Shown piece by piece: positions 30,724 through 40,156 of a stretch of DNA of 64,000 nt. The translations under genes and the position numbers were made by a program. The DNA is from Nakazawaea peltata (Eukaryota > Ascomycota > Pichiomycetes > Alaninales > Pachysolenaceae), in the NCBI GenBank assembly GCA_001599355.1, contig BCGQ01000008.1, positions 372,001 to 436,000 on the forward strand. The letters are read 5' to 3'. The stretch's first letter is position 1; every line of letters begins with the position of its first letter. The notes under the pieces are model-generated. The model worked only from the letters and a program-made list of their open reading frames with translations. It had not been told where the DNA came from and did no database searches.

Positions 30724-31279
30724 CACTATACGATTTGGGAATCAAAACAAGCCGAAAATATGTTAAAACCAACAATATGTTTACTCCTGTCCACCAAATT
30801 CACCTCAAAAAACAATCAAATCTCAGTACCGATATCTGTAATATGTCTCAGGTAGTGGTCTCAAAATAGTACTAGCGAGCCGGCGGTAAAAAATTAAGTA
30901 GCGGTCTAGAGAATGGGGGGTAAAGACGTATTTTTCGTGTTGATCCGCGATGCTGAGGGGTGACTCGATGTGATATGAGAAGGATATGACCTGAATTGAT
31001 GGTGTTTTCGCGTTTATCAAGTGGGTCTTGCTTTGAATACGGTTGATCCGTCGACTATTTTTAGCTTTTCGATGTTTGTTTGGGCAAAGAGCCAAGTGGT
31101 GGGCAAATTTTGTGTGTTTTGGGGCAGAAATGAGTAGGATTTGGAAAAGCTTGCGCGAACATGTGGAACTAGGCAGAGTGTGAGGGGCAGGAATTGGAAA
31201 TTTGAGTGCGCGAACTAAACACACACAGGGCAGGAACTGATCGCATACTGGGCAAACCGAGAGCACACTGGGCAGAAAT

Positions 31280-31343
31280 GGAGCTTAGGTGGAGCTTAGG
31301 TGGAGCTTAGGTGGAGCTTAGGTGGAGCTTAGGTGGAGCTTGG
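31280..31343. repeat. 11-bp tandem repeat, five units plus a partial
   Basis: GGAGCTTAGGT is repeated five times without change (31280-31334), with a partial unit to 31343. The perfect copies suggest recent expansion. Confidence 0.92.
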
Positions 31344-31454
31344 CTTGGTTCGGCTGGAGCTCGGCTGCGCAGTGGGAGGGAGGTGGATTGAGAATGGCAG
31401 GGCAAGACAGGGGAGGGCAGGATGGTGGTCGATCTGAGTACTTGACTGGCTTGA

Positions 31455-31491
31455 GTACTTGGCTAAGCTGAAACTCAGCTTAGTCCAGTAC
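31455..31491. other. 17-bp inverted repeat with 3-base loop
   Basis: The left arm starts GTACTTGG and ends CTAAGCTGA. The right arm starts TCAGCTTAG. 15 of 17 positions pair, including nine consecutive pairs next to the loop AAC. It lies about 220 bp past the PEX5 stop and could form a hairpin or cruciform, or bind a dimeric factor. Confidence 0.7.
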
Positions 31492-31710
31492 CCACACTTA
31501 TCAGGGCACTCACACTCACCTGGACCTGCCTCAACTTACATATCGCTACATTTACTCCATTCCAATATTTTTAACTATATACTAAATAGATCTTTATCAG
31601 ATCAAGAGATAATCTCGAGTTAAGATCTGTACATGCAGATTAATCAGGGAGGGTAGTGAGTAGGGTGTACACTAAGCTTGGCCGGGCACTGACCTTGGCA
31701 TTGAGGGTTC

Positions 31711-33483
31711 TCAGAAATTAAACTCCCCCCTAAACTGATTCAAATCCATACCCGGTCTCACCTTATCTACAAGATCCCTCCTCTCCATAGCAATAAACAG
31801 CCTCTTCAACGTCTCAAGTAAACTAATAGACGAGCTAGCCCCACTTCCACTCCCAGAACTATTCCCAGTCTGTCCCTCAACCATATGCATACTCAACCCC
31901 CCAAGTAAATGTTCAACTGCCTCTTGATAAAGTCCCATATTAATACATGACACCCCTAAATTATATCTCAGTCTCACAAAATTTGGATTCAATTGCAACA
32001 GTTTCGAATACAGTTCGATCAGCTCTTCTGATTGATTGGAATTCAGTAATGAAGCTCCCAAACGATTCCACATCACCGAATCATTCGGATTTTGACGAAT
32101 CAGCAGTCTGAAACAGTCAATCGTCTTATCAAACTCCTCCATAGAATAGAATAACACCCCAAGTCCAGTCTGGACATCCAGATCCATATTCAGCATCGTC
32201 GGAGACAACTGCAGCAGCTTGATGAAAAGCTCCGTGATACGCTTATTAAGAGAATATCTATCCTCATCGTTGATCTGAGGATTAGCCGACCTCAGTTTCT
32301 CGGTCACCTGTGGATATTTGGTCTCGATCCAACGTTCCAATGTCAGATACAGTGCATTGTCATAACCTTCATTCACATAAGAGATCAGTAATGTCATTAA
32401 CAGAGTCAAATTCTTAGGATCCAATTCGAGACATTTCTCAAGAGCCGAGATTCCCAGCAGTTCTTTCTCGTTCTGAGTCTGAACTTGACCCAATTTCAAC
32501 CACAGATCTACATGAGAATCATTCTGTTGAACAGCCAGCTCAAACAGTAACAGCAGCTCACTCAACCGAGCTCCATTCTCCATCAACCTGATTCCAATCT
32601 CATATGCATTCGGATTATCCAAGAACTGATTCTGCTCAGTCGGCTTATATTTACCATAGTTCAATCTCAGTGACAGATAAGTGTTGAAATCCTTCTCCCA
32701 ACTAGCTTCATATTGCTGCTGGAAGAACTCGTCATCTTTGAAATCTTTATTGAGACTTTCCCATACCTCGTCGAAATTGGCCTTGTATTTATCATCGATG
32801 ATTTCTCCCTCCTCTACTTTGGAGCTTGAGCTTTCGAGTTGCTTTTCGATCTCGGAGAACTGATCTTCCCATTGAGTCTGATCTTGACTGCTCAGTTGCT
32901 CCGCTGATCGGCCGGTCATTTGACTAGCTGACGGTCCCTGCTGTGTCTGTCTGAACATCATTGGTCTATACATCATCGAGGTCCCAGTACGGCCAATTGT
33001 AGTAAGACCAGGACCATAATTTGGTTGATGCTGCTGCAGTAATGGGACAGGAGAAGCGGATTTCGAATGGAAATCAGCAGTCCAACTACTTCTGTTGTTT
33101 GATAACTGTTGATTTGCAAGTGGAGCAGCAGAAATTGGGGCAGCACCAATAGGAGAAGCAGGACTTCCCGAAGCAAACTCCCCACGCCATCCGGACGCCC
33201 TGCTCTGCAGATTATGATGCTCAATCATCTCCAATTCTCTCTGCATAGGATTGAAATTACCAAATCCAACGGTATTATTATTGACTCCTTGTGAAAATTG
33301 ATTGAAATGCTGCTGATCCAGGTGGCCCATTTGGATGTTGGATCTCATCAGGAGCTGTTGGTGCTGCTGTTGGCCTTGATTCTGTAGGGAATGTTGCATA
33401 GACCGGTCGCCGGCAGTCTGTTTATTCAACTGAGCAAGCGGGTTCAGCCCGGTACTGCAATCTGGTCCACTCATAAATGACAT
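31711..33483 (-). CDS. PEX5: Peroxisomal targeting signal receptor Pex5
   Basis: Cytosolic shuttling receptor that binds PTS1 (SKL-type) cargo and docks at the peroxisome. 590 aa from the ATG at 33483, chosen because it gives MSFMSGPDCSTG with the conserved N-terminal Cys (residue 9) that is ubiquitinated for recycling. An in-frame TTG upstream adds 19 unrelated residues. The disordered N-half carries pentapeptide WxxxF motifs (WRGEF, WTADF, WEDQF, WEKDF). The C-half is a TPR array starting near residue 290, ending with LGASLLNSNQSEELIELY and FVRLRYNLGVSCINMG. With CTG as Ala this reads LGASLANSNQSEEAIEAY and FVRARYNL, matching yeast Pex5. Divergent from PRP28. Confidence 0.95.
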   Translation of the reverse strand: MSFMSGPDCSTGLNPLAQLNKQTAGDRSMQHSLQNQGQQQHQQLLMRSNIQMGHLDQQHFNQFSQGVNNNTVGFGNFNPMQRELEMIEHHNLQSRASGWRGEFASGSPASPIGAAPISAAPLANQQLSNNRSSWTADFHSKSASPVPLLQQHQPNYGPGLTTIGRTGTSMMYRPMMFRQTQQGPSASQMTGRSAEQLSSQDQTQWEDQFSEIEKQLESSSSKVEEGEIIDDKYKANFDEVWESLNKDFKDDEFFQQQYEASWEKDFNTYLSLRLNYGKYKPTEQNQFLDNPNAYEIGIRLMENGARLSELLLLFELAVQQNDSHVDLWLKLGQVQTQNEKELLGISALEKCLELDPKNLTLLMTLLISYVNEGYDNALYLTLERWIETKYPQVTEKLRSANPQINDEDRYSLNKRITELFIKLLQLSPTMLNMDLDVQTGLGVLFYSMEEFDKTIDCFRLLIRQNPNDSVMWNRLGASLLNSNQSEELIELYSKLLQLNPNFVRLRYNLGVSCINMGLYQEAVEHLLGGLSMHMVEGQTGNSSGSGSGASSSISLLETLKRLFIAMERRDLVDKVRPGMDLNQFRGEFNF

Positions 33484-34019
33484 GATCACGTAAGCAAGAG
33501 CGGGTACAATAGATAGTAAGAAGGTGGGATAAGTAACCAAAAATTGGGCAAAACTGATGATTTAAAAAGCCGCCCTGTATCTTTATGAGATTCTCTTTAT
33601 GATAGAGTGATTTTCGCGTCGATAAATACCACTTCTAGGGTGTATTTTTGACCTTCTAAGCTTGATCTATCTCGGATCAGAATAATGCTAAGGGTGCTGT
33701 GAAAACCTGAGTTTTAGTCGGGCTCTTTTTCTGAAAATTGGTAATAATGTAACTATACGGATACTATGACTGCTGAGCTTTTCAATGGATCCGATTTCTC
33801 CCTCTAATACTCCTTTGTAGTGTCCCTTGCTCCGCTCTTCTCTTGGTCTCCTCTTAAAATGAGCTTTTTTGCCCTCGGCGCTAAAGCGATAAGAAATTTG
33901 TGCGCTATTGCACGACCTTTCGGTTATAGCCGAGGGAAGATTTGAGAAGAGATGAAGAGTTGAGATGAGGATGGCAAGAGGGGATAAGAACGGATCCTGG
34001 TGGGGCAAACGAGTACAGA
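33484..34019. promoter_or_regulatory. Divergent promoter region, PEX5 and PRP28
   Basis: 536 bp. The PRP28 side is purine-rich with GAGATGAG words (33949-33970). No gene is called; a 126-codon minus frame overlapping the PRP28 start is a shadow. Confidence 0.5.
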
Positions 34020-35756
34020 ATGGCGCCATTAAGTGTTGAAGAACTCCTTCTGCAGAAGAAAGGACCAAGTTTCCAGAACAAACCTCGCTTCTTAACTAAG
34101 AAGAAAAGAGAGTTATTGAAGGAACAAGAAGGTGATAAAGAGGTTAAGAAGAAGGTGAAATTGGATATTCAGAGTGAAGAAAATGAAGAGATTGGAGATA
34201 TTTTGAGCTCTAGTTCGATCAGACTGCCGAAATCCTCGAGGAATTCTCTGCAAGGTTCCAAAAAATTCAACTTTGAGTGGGATAATGAAGAAGATACAAG
34301 TGGAGGTGATTTCTGGTTCAAGAAGAGCTCTGGAAGAGCCGATATCGGTGCTAAGAAGGCTGAGTTAGTCCAACATTGGTCTGAGAAGTCGAAATCTCTG
34401 ATGACTCCCCGAGATTGGAGAATTCTCAAAGAAGATTTCGACATAACCTTCAAGAGTGGGAACCTCGAAGAACCTTTACGTTCTTGGGCAGAACTCCATG
34501 ATATTGTAGAGTCACAGATTACTAAGAACATATTAAAATATGTAGAATTTGATCTTAAATTTAAAGATCCAACTCCTATTCAACGGGCTACCATCCCTAC
34601 TCTGTTAGAAGGACGAGATGTGATAGGTATTCTGAAGACTGGATCAGGTAAAACTTTACTGTTCATTATTCCAGTGCTTGAGTATCTTTCACGTACTGGA
34701 GGTCGAGAACCGGTCTCTTCCGGACCTTCAGCTGCTGTTGGGCTTGAGCCAAAGGTACTTGTCCTCCTGCCTACAAGAGAATTAGCACTCCAGATTGACG
34801 CCGAGTTCACCAGATTATTTGAGAATCATAGTAGATATCGTAGTTGTAGTGTAATTGGGGGTCATTCAATGGAGGAAATGTTAATGAAGATGAGCTCTGG
34901 AGGTGGTGTAGATGTCGTAGTAGCTACTCCTGGTCGTCTTATTGATTGTCTCGAACGTCGTTTGATTTCATTGACTTATTGTCGGTATTTAGTAATGGAT
35001 GAGCTGGATAGGATGATTCTGATGGGATTTGAGCCTCAATTGACCAAGATCCTCTCATCTCTTCCATCAAAAATCCAAAGAAACACCATGATGTTCACTC
35101 TGACGATGCCAATGGAGATCTCCAAATTGACAGATCAATATTTAAACAACCCTGGAGTGGTTATTGCCGGTGCTTCCAGCTCAGGAGACCTGGCTGTAGT
35201 AGCAGGAGACACAGATACAAGTACAGTGACAGAAGAAGTAAAACTCTGTAAAGATGAGAGTGATAAAATGCGTCAATTACTACAACTTCTACATCAACAT
35301 TCTCCTCCAATGATTGTATTTGTCAATTATAAGAAAACAGCTCAGGATTTACTTGCAAAACTCAAGAAAGAACTGCAAAATAACACCCAATCTTTACGTA
35401 CGGTAGTTATCCATGGATCTAAATCGCAAGATCAGCGTGAGCAGCTGATCTCCGATCTTAAACAAGGTCGTCTGGACGTCCTTGTACTGACAGATGTCCT
35501 GGGTAGAGGTATAGATATCCACCAAGTCTCTCTCGTAGTCAACTTCCATATGAGCCATACTTTGGAAGATTATACCCATAGAATAGGTCGTACTGGAAGA
35601 GCAGGGAACTCTGGGTTGCTGGTAACGTTGATAGATGAGAACGACGAGCTGGCAAATCCAGAGATCCTCCTGCAACTTCAAAAGAGAGTATCCCAATCGA
35701 AATCTAACCAACCATTCCTTAGAAAGAGGTACCAATATCAGAACATTCTCACCTAG
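34020..35756 (+). CDS. PRP28: Pre-mRNA splicing DEAD-box helicase Prp28
   Basis: U5-associated helicase that swaps U1 for U6 at the 5' splice site. 578 aa against 588 in S. cerevisiae. A charged N-terminus contains FNFEWDNEEDT and MTPRDWRILKEDFDI, typical of Prp28, and the segment RSWAELHD. Two RecA domains follow: Q-motif DPTPIQRATIP, motif I at 205-212, PTRELA, TPGRL, motif II at 327-330, then VFVNYKKTA, DVLGRGIDI and HRIGRTGRAGNSG. CTG codons at 34632-34634, 35004-35006 and 35100-35102 read as Ala give AKTGSGKT, DEAD and FTATMP; as Leu they give LKTGSGKT, DELD and FTLTMP. The stop codon is 175 bp from the convergent HEM3. Confidence 0.94.
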   Translation: MAPLSVEELLLQKKGPSFQNKPRFLTKKKRELLKEQEGDKEVKKKVKLDIQSEENEEIGDILSSSSIRLPKSSRNSLQGSKKFNFEWDNEEDTSGGDFWFKKSSGRADIGAKKAELVQHWSEKSKSLMTPRDWRILKEDFDITFKSGNLEEPLRSWAELHDIVESQITKNILKYVEFDLKFKDPTPIQRATIPTLLEGRDVIGILKTGSGKTLLFIIPVLEYLSRTGGREPVSSGPSAAVGLEPKVLVLLPTRELALQIDAEFTRLFENHSRYRSCSVIGGHSMEEMLMKMSSGGGVDVVVATPGRLIDCLERRLISLTYCRYLVMDELDRMILMGFEPQLTKILSSLPSKIQRNTMMFTLTMPMEISKLTDQYLNNPGVVIAGASSSGDLAVVAGDTDTSTVTEEVKLCKDESDKMRQLLQLLHQHSPPMIVFVNYKKTAQDLLAKLKKELQNNTQSLRTVVIHGSKSQDQREQLISDLKQGRLDVLVLTDVLGRGIDIHQVSLVVNFHMSHTLEDYTHRIGRTGRAGNSGLLVTLIDENDELANPEILLQLQKRVSQSKSNQPFLRKRYQYQNILT

Positions 35757-35931
35757 CCGAGCACTCTACACATCATTATCTAACATTGTTTAACATTGTT
35801 AACATTATATACATGACAATCATTAATACTAAATATGATAATACTCCATTTGAAGTCCGTAACGCTGCTTCGCAGCCCATTAGTGCAATTCCTTCTTTCT
35901 ATGCTATGCTCGAGTTTCTATAAAATCATTC

Positions 35932-37374
35932 CTAATTCAAACCAGCCTGTTTCAACTCATTAATACGATCGTAGTCGATCTCATCTAAGATCTTTTTCAG
36001 GCCAGAATCCAAGAACATTTGTCCAATCTTGCATCCAAGCAGTTCCAGATCCAGGTCACATTTCACTACTCCGGTTACTTGTCTCTCTACAGACTCGGTG
36101 CCATCTACCGATACCACAATCAGTTTCAAGTTCAATTCACCACTCTTTTCATCATAAGTAGTGAAACATCCAATAGGTACCGAACATCCACCTTCCAAGA
36201 ACCTTAACATGGCTCTTTCCAGTAAACAACGGTAGGTAGCACTGTCGTCTCTAATCAGATCACAAATGGATTTCATCATTGGGTCGTTACGTCTGATTTC
36301 AACACCCAAAGCTCCTTGTCCTACAGCATGGTACATGAGATCTTCATCCAAGAATTGGGAGATACGGTATCCCAATCCAATACGAATTAATCCGGCTGCT
36401 GCTAACAAAATAGCAGAGTATTGAGAATCTTCGGCATCCAATTTACGAAGTCTGGTCTCGAGAGAACCACGGACACTTTCGAAAGTCAAATGAGGGTAGT
36501 TCTTCAACAATTGAGCAGATCTACGAACCGATGAGGTTCCTACAATCGAGCCTGCAGGCAACTCAGCCAAAGTCTTATATGTGGAACCCTGTTTAAAGAT
36601 AACCAGGTCACGTGGATCTAAAAAAATCTGTTAGTATCAACTTTGAAATTATATCATTGGGTGTCTGGTCTCAGAAATCGAAATACGTCTCTTCATATTG
36701 ATCAGAAGTCTAACGTCATAAAATATTTCAATTCATCTTTGAACCTCCCTTCTATTCAAAATAAACTTACCTTCTCTTGTTAAAATACAACCCAACTCGA
36801 ACTCTTCTGGTAAGTTGGTTGGGACGTCCTTCAATGAGTGGACAATCAAGTCGATTTTCTCGACATCTCCCACTTTCTCTAATAATAAAACCTCCAATTC
36901 TTTGGTCCATACCGACTTTCCTCCAAAAGAGTAAAGTGGTTTGTTCTGGAATTGGTCACCCAAAGTGGTGACGGTGGTGATCTTGGTGTCCAATTGGTTG
37001 AATTTGGAGCGGATTTGCAGTGATACAATCTCACTTTGAGCAACAGCCAATGTACTCTTTCTAGAACCGATATGAATGACGGTCTTGCCCAACTCTCTTG
37101 GTTGTTCTTGTTGAAGAAGAGAATTTGGACCAGTTTTGAGGTCTTGAGGAGCTCCGGAAGTCTTGGAAGTGGAGTTGTGCAATTGCAGACCGGCTCCGTA
37201 GATACCTGCAGCACCTTCAGCACCCTCACCTGCCCCGTAAGGAGCCTTCTTCTCAGTAGCGCTAACCGCCAGGAGTCTGTTCCCGGCAGAATTTCTTCTG
37301 CTAGTAGGGCCGGCGGTAGTGGCGGCATGATGGGACAAACCCAATGGAACCTGGCTCAAAGGTGTAGAAAGCAT
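35932..37374 (-). CDS. HEM3: Porphobilinogen deaminase (hydroxymethylbilane synthase), two exons
   Basis: Third step after ALA in haem synthesis, polymerising four porphobilinogens. Exon 1 is 37374-36771 and exon 2 is 36617-35932, giving 429 aa against 327 in S. cerevisiae. Intron phase is 1: the split codon makes Asp of DPRD. The enzyme core starts near residue 96 ([19 protein letters not shown]) and has [35 protein letters not shown] and the dipyrromethane-cofactor Cys346 in EGGCSVPIG. The first CTG of exon 2 (36604-36606) reads Ala, giving DPRDA as in bacterial HemC. The first 95 residues are a low-complexity Gly/Ala/Ser extension not seen in S. cerevisiae. The start is the only ATG before the core; an upstream TTG frame is ignored. 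Confidence 0.94.
36618..36770 (-). other. HEM3 spliceosomal intron, 153 bp
   Basis: Donor GTAAGT at 36770-36765, branch site TACTAAC at 36636-36630, acceptor TTTTTTAG ending at 36618. The branch lies about 12 bases before the acceptor. Removal joins two blocks of the deaminase family in frame. Confidence 0.93.
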
Positions 37375-38521
37375 AGTTGATGTGGTCTTCTGTCTCGTGT
37401 TGTGTTGTCTGCTCCAAGCGTCTATACACAACTACAATTAAGTGTATATTAACTCGTCTTAACCAGATGGGATCCCGCTGTTTATTTATGGTACTGGAAA
37501 ATTTTTTATGGGCTTTTCCCGTTTCTTTTTTACGTCTCTGCCTTTTTCCTCGATCAATAGAAAATTTTTCATTAGGAAAGAGGGCAAATTGCCCTTTTTA
37601 AGTGCGCGGGAAGTGAGAAAACGGCTGATTGGGACGGAGTGATTTGAAAATGGTGAAATTCTATTTGCTGGAGGGGGTTGTGGAGGGGCATAAAGGGGCA
37701 TACGACAGGGGCAAGTGAGAAGGGGTTTGCTGAGGGATTACAGATGGAGGAGGGTCTGGAATGAGAGGCCGTACAATTAAACTCTCGAGGTCAGCTGTAG
37801 GCAAGATGTAGGCAAGCTGTAAGCTGGAAGCAGTAAACAGTAAGCAGTAGCTCTATTTTACATGTGCATTTTATTGATCTACGATAGGTAACGGCTGGTA
37901 CGCTAAATGAAATACGAATTGATTTACACATCCATTGGCTTCTGAGTGTTCTCATAAACCCTCATTACTACTCACCTTCTCCCACTTATCTTCAATATCT
38001 CTTTGTTCACTTCCACCTCCCTGCTTTATTTGCTCAACTCTTCCCCTTTGAAAGATTACATTTCTCGTTCTTTCATTTGCCAGCTCTTATTTTCCCTATC
38101 AGGAAAATGTATCCTGCGATAAAAATCGTAGAATCAGGGCACACGAGGGCAGGAATACGAAATAACCGAGAAGGTTATTGCTCAGGAAGGTTGAAGAAGG
38201 TGTGATCTTGGGGCCACTGCGATATTCGGCTCACTACCACGTACTCGGCTATAGGTAATTAATTGCTCTTAGCCAACCCACACTTATATTCACTCAGTCT
38301 GCTTCCACTCTGCATTACTCTGCCTCCACTCTACCTGCTTATCGTCTTATCCCTCTCGTTTCTGCCCTTCAACCCGAAACCCTCCGATAATCTTTATAAT
38401 TTCCATTTTAAGTAATTTTCACAATTTCCATTTTAGTCTTCTCGTCCGCAATGCTCCTCCACTGATTTTTCACCGACAAGATCTAACAAGTTGGGGTCAA
38501 CACCACTTGAGTATCATAGCT
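37375..38521. promoter_or_regulatory. Divergent region between HEM3 and the gluconokinase gene
   Basis: 1.15 kb. It contains short degenerate direct repeats of GTAGGCAAG/GTAAGC words at about 37795-37850 and CCACTCT-type words near 38300-38350. No convincing gene and no known promoter element recognised. Confidence 0.5.
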
Positions 38522-39147
38522 ATGTCACTGGAAATTATCAGATCAAAAGTAGAATCATTCACGGGAGAACCTCACGTTTTCGTCGTCGGAGGGCCTGCTG
38601 GGTCCGGAAAAACCACCATCGGTCAACAATTGGCCTCTCTCTTACAAGTCAAATTCATCGAGGGAGACGAGCTCCATTCAGCAGAGGTAAGTATGCACAA
38701 TCATATTATATGGAAAATCTGACTAACAAATAACAGAATATCGAGAAAATGAGTAAAGGTATTCCATTGACAGATGCCGATAGAAAACCTTGGCTTGCTA
38801 AAATCTCCACTACTTCATCAGAAGTGGCCTCTGCTGCGACCCCCAAGGCCTCCGTTGTATCGTGCTCTATGTTGAAGAAGGTTTATAGAGAACAGATCCA
38901 ATCCGAAAGTCCTGGTACCAAATTCTATTTTGTCTTCATTGCGCCATCATATGAAGATTTGTTAGTCAGAGTCGCCAACAGAGCCAATCATTACATGAAA
39001 TCAGATATGGTGAAAAGTCAATATGACATAATGGAGGAGCCACAGCTGGAGGAGGAGCCAAGCTCAATTTTGATCAGGGTAACGAAAGAAATGGGTATCG
39101 AAAAAGTGTTTGAGGAGGTATGTGAGAAAATTAAGATGATTTTATAA
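38522..39147 (+). CDS. Gluconokinase (YDR248C/IdnK-GntK family), two exons
   Basis: Phosphorylates D-gluconate to 6-phosphogluconate, feeding the pentose-phosphate pathway. Exon 1 is 38522-38686 and exon 2 is 38737-39147, giving 191 aa, close to the 193 aa of yeast YDR248C. The ATG at 38522 is preferred over an in-frame TTG at 38507. A P-loop GPAGSGKTT is at residues 24-32. The spliced junction reads FIEGDELHSAENIEKMSKGIPLTDADRKPWL, the family signature (D-x-LH then N-x-x-KM-x-x-G-x-PL-x-D-x-DR-x-PWL), which confirms the intron. The middle LKKVYREQI and RANHYMKSDMVKSQ blocks are also typical. The C-terminal 20 residues form a charged helix. Confidence 0.93.
38687..38736 (+). other. Gluconokinase intron, 50 bp
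   Basis: Donor GTAAGT at 38687, branch-like GACTAAC at 38721-38727, acceptor AACAG ending at 38736. It is very short. Its removal restores the family signature across the junction. Confidence 0.92.
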
Positions 39148-39784
39148 AGTAATAGAAATTAGATGAATGATGAGATGGAGTATTGTAGAAGGGGGTCGAG
39201 ATTTGACTAATGAGGAAGGTTGAGATAGACGGAGAAAAATGAAATGAAAAGGGTATTGGTATATATGATGGGGTGAAGTAGAGAGGATGGGTGCTTGGGT
39301 GCTTGGGTGCTTTTGATTTCATGGAACTGACTCTGATTCGTTTAAATCCTCTTGATTTAACTCTCCCCCCTTTATCAACTTCACTCCCCCTAGGTAGCAT
39401 CCAATAAAACCCCAAATTTTAATCAATTCCATCAATTAAAGCGAGAGACAAAAATGCGCTGGGGTGCGAGTGCCAATTTGAATTTTATATACGAAGAGCA
39501 GTGAAAAGAGGAGATGAACTTTGGTTCATTAGTAATCAAAGAGGCAGTTCATGACAGGTCAATTAGTCGCCTGTATGACCGTAATACCGTCATGTGTCCA
39601 CCATCTGTCCGCCATCTGTCCGCCTTGTGTTCGTCATCTATTTATAGGATATTTCTACCGTCCATACAAATTGTTGGGCAGCCCTTGTTACACAAATCCT
39701 TACTATTTTCTTTATTTTCCTACTGTTTTGTTACTGCCCTTGTACTTTCCTCCTAACTTCTTACTATTTTCCTTATTTTCCTAC

Positions 39785-39834
39785 TTAACTAGGCTTAACT
39801 AGGCTTAACTAGGCTTACCTAGGCTCAACTAGGC
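39785..39834. repeat. 10-bp tandem repeat, five units
   Basis: TTAACTAGGC three times, then TTACCTAGGC and TCAACTAGGC, head to tail. It lies about 320 bp upstream of ERG10. Confidence 0.9.
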
Positions 39835-40017
39835 TCTCCTCAACTACTCCCTCCAATAACTCCATCTCCACACAAACTTTATCTTATAAGCTCTTACATG
39901 TATTTACTCACTCTAATCACTCTCATTCTCACACTCTCTCATACTTTACCTCACTCTCCCTCTCCCCATTTGCTACCTCCTCATCTACTCCCTCTTATCT
40001 CTCCCCTCATCAAATTC

Positions 40018-40032
40018 TATACGACTATACGA
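40018..40032 (-). promoter_or_regulatory. Two sterol-regulatory-type elements before ERG10
   Basis: TATACGA occurs at 40018-40024 and 40026-40032, the reverse complement of TCGTATA, the core bound by Upc2/Ecm22 in S. cerevisiae. They lie about 125-139 bp upstream of the ERG10 ATG. Function is inferred from motif, copy number and gene. Confidence 0.55.
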
Positions 40033-40046
40033 CGCTACGCGTAGCG
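40033..40046. promoter_or_regulatory. 14-base perfect palindrome with ACGCGT centre
   Basis: CGCTACGCGTAGCG adjoins the second sterol-type element. Its centre is an MCB-like ACGCGT. Role unknown. Confidence 0.4.
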
Positions 40047-40156
40047 CACAACAAAAAAATTTTCAATTCTCCTCGCTTAACTTCGAGAGTCTTCACTATT
40101 TAAGAGAAACAGATCCTCAACAGAACACCTCAAATTCACGTTATCTGAATATCATT

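Larger units (their letters stand above)
30724..31710. other. Intergenic, MNN10 upstream region and PEX5 3' flank
   Basis: 987 bp. It holds an 11-bp tandem repeat and a hairpin, listed separately. A 147-codon minus-strand frame (30823-31266) has no recognisable family and is treated as leader sequence. Confidence 0.55.
39148..40156. other. Intergenic, gluconokinase 3' flank and ERG10 promoter
   Basis: 1.0 kb. It contains GGGTGCTT repeated three times (39290-39313), repeated CATCTGTCCGC words (39601-39625), a 10-bp tandem repeat, a doubled sterol-type element and a 14-base palindrome. No gene seen. Confidence 0.55.

Noticed and set aside
30823-31266. 147-codon frame upstream of MNN10
   Set aside because: Lies in the upstream region with biased composition and no recognisable domain.
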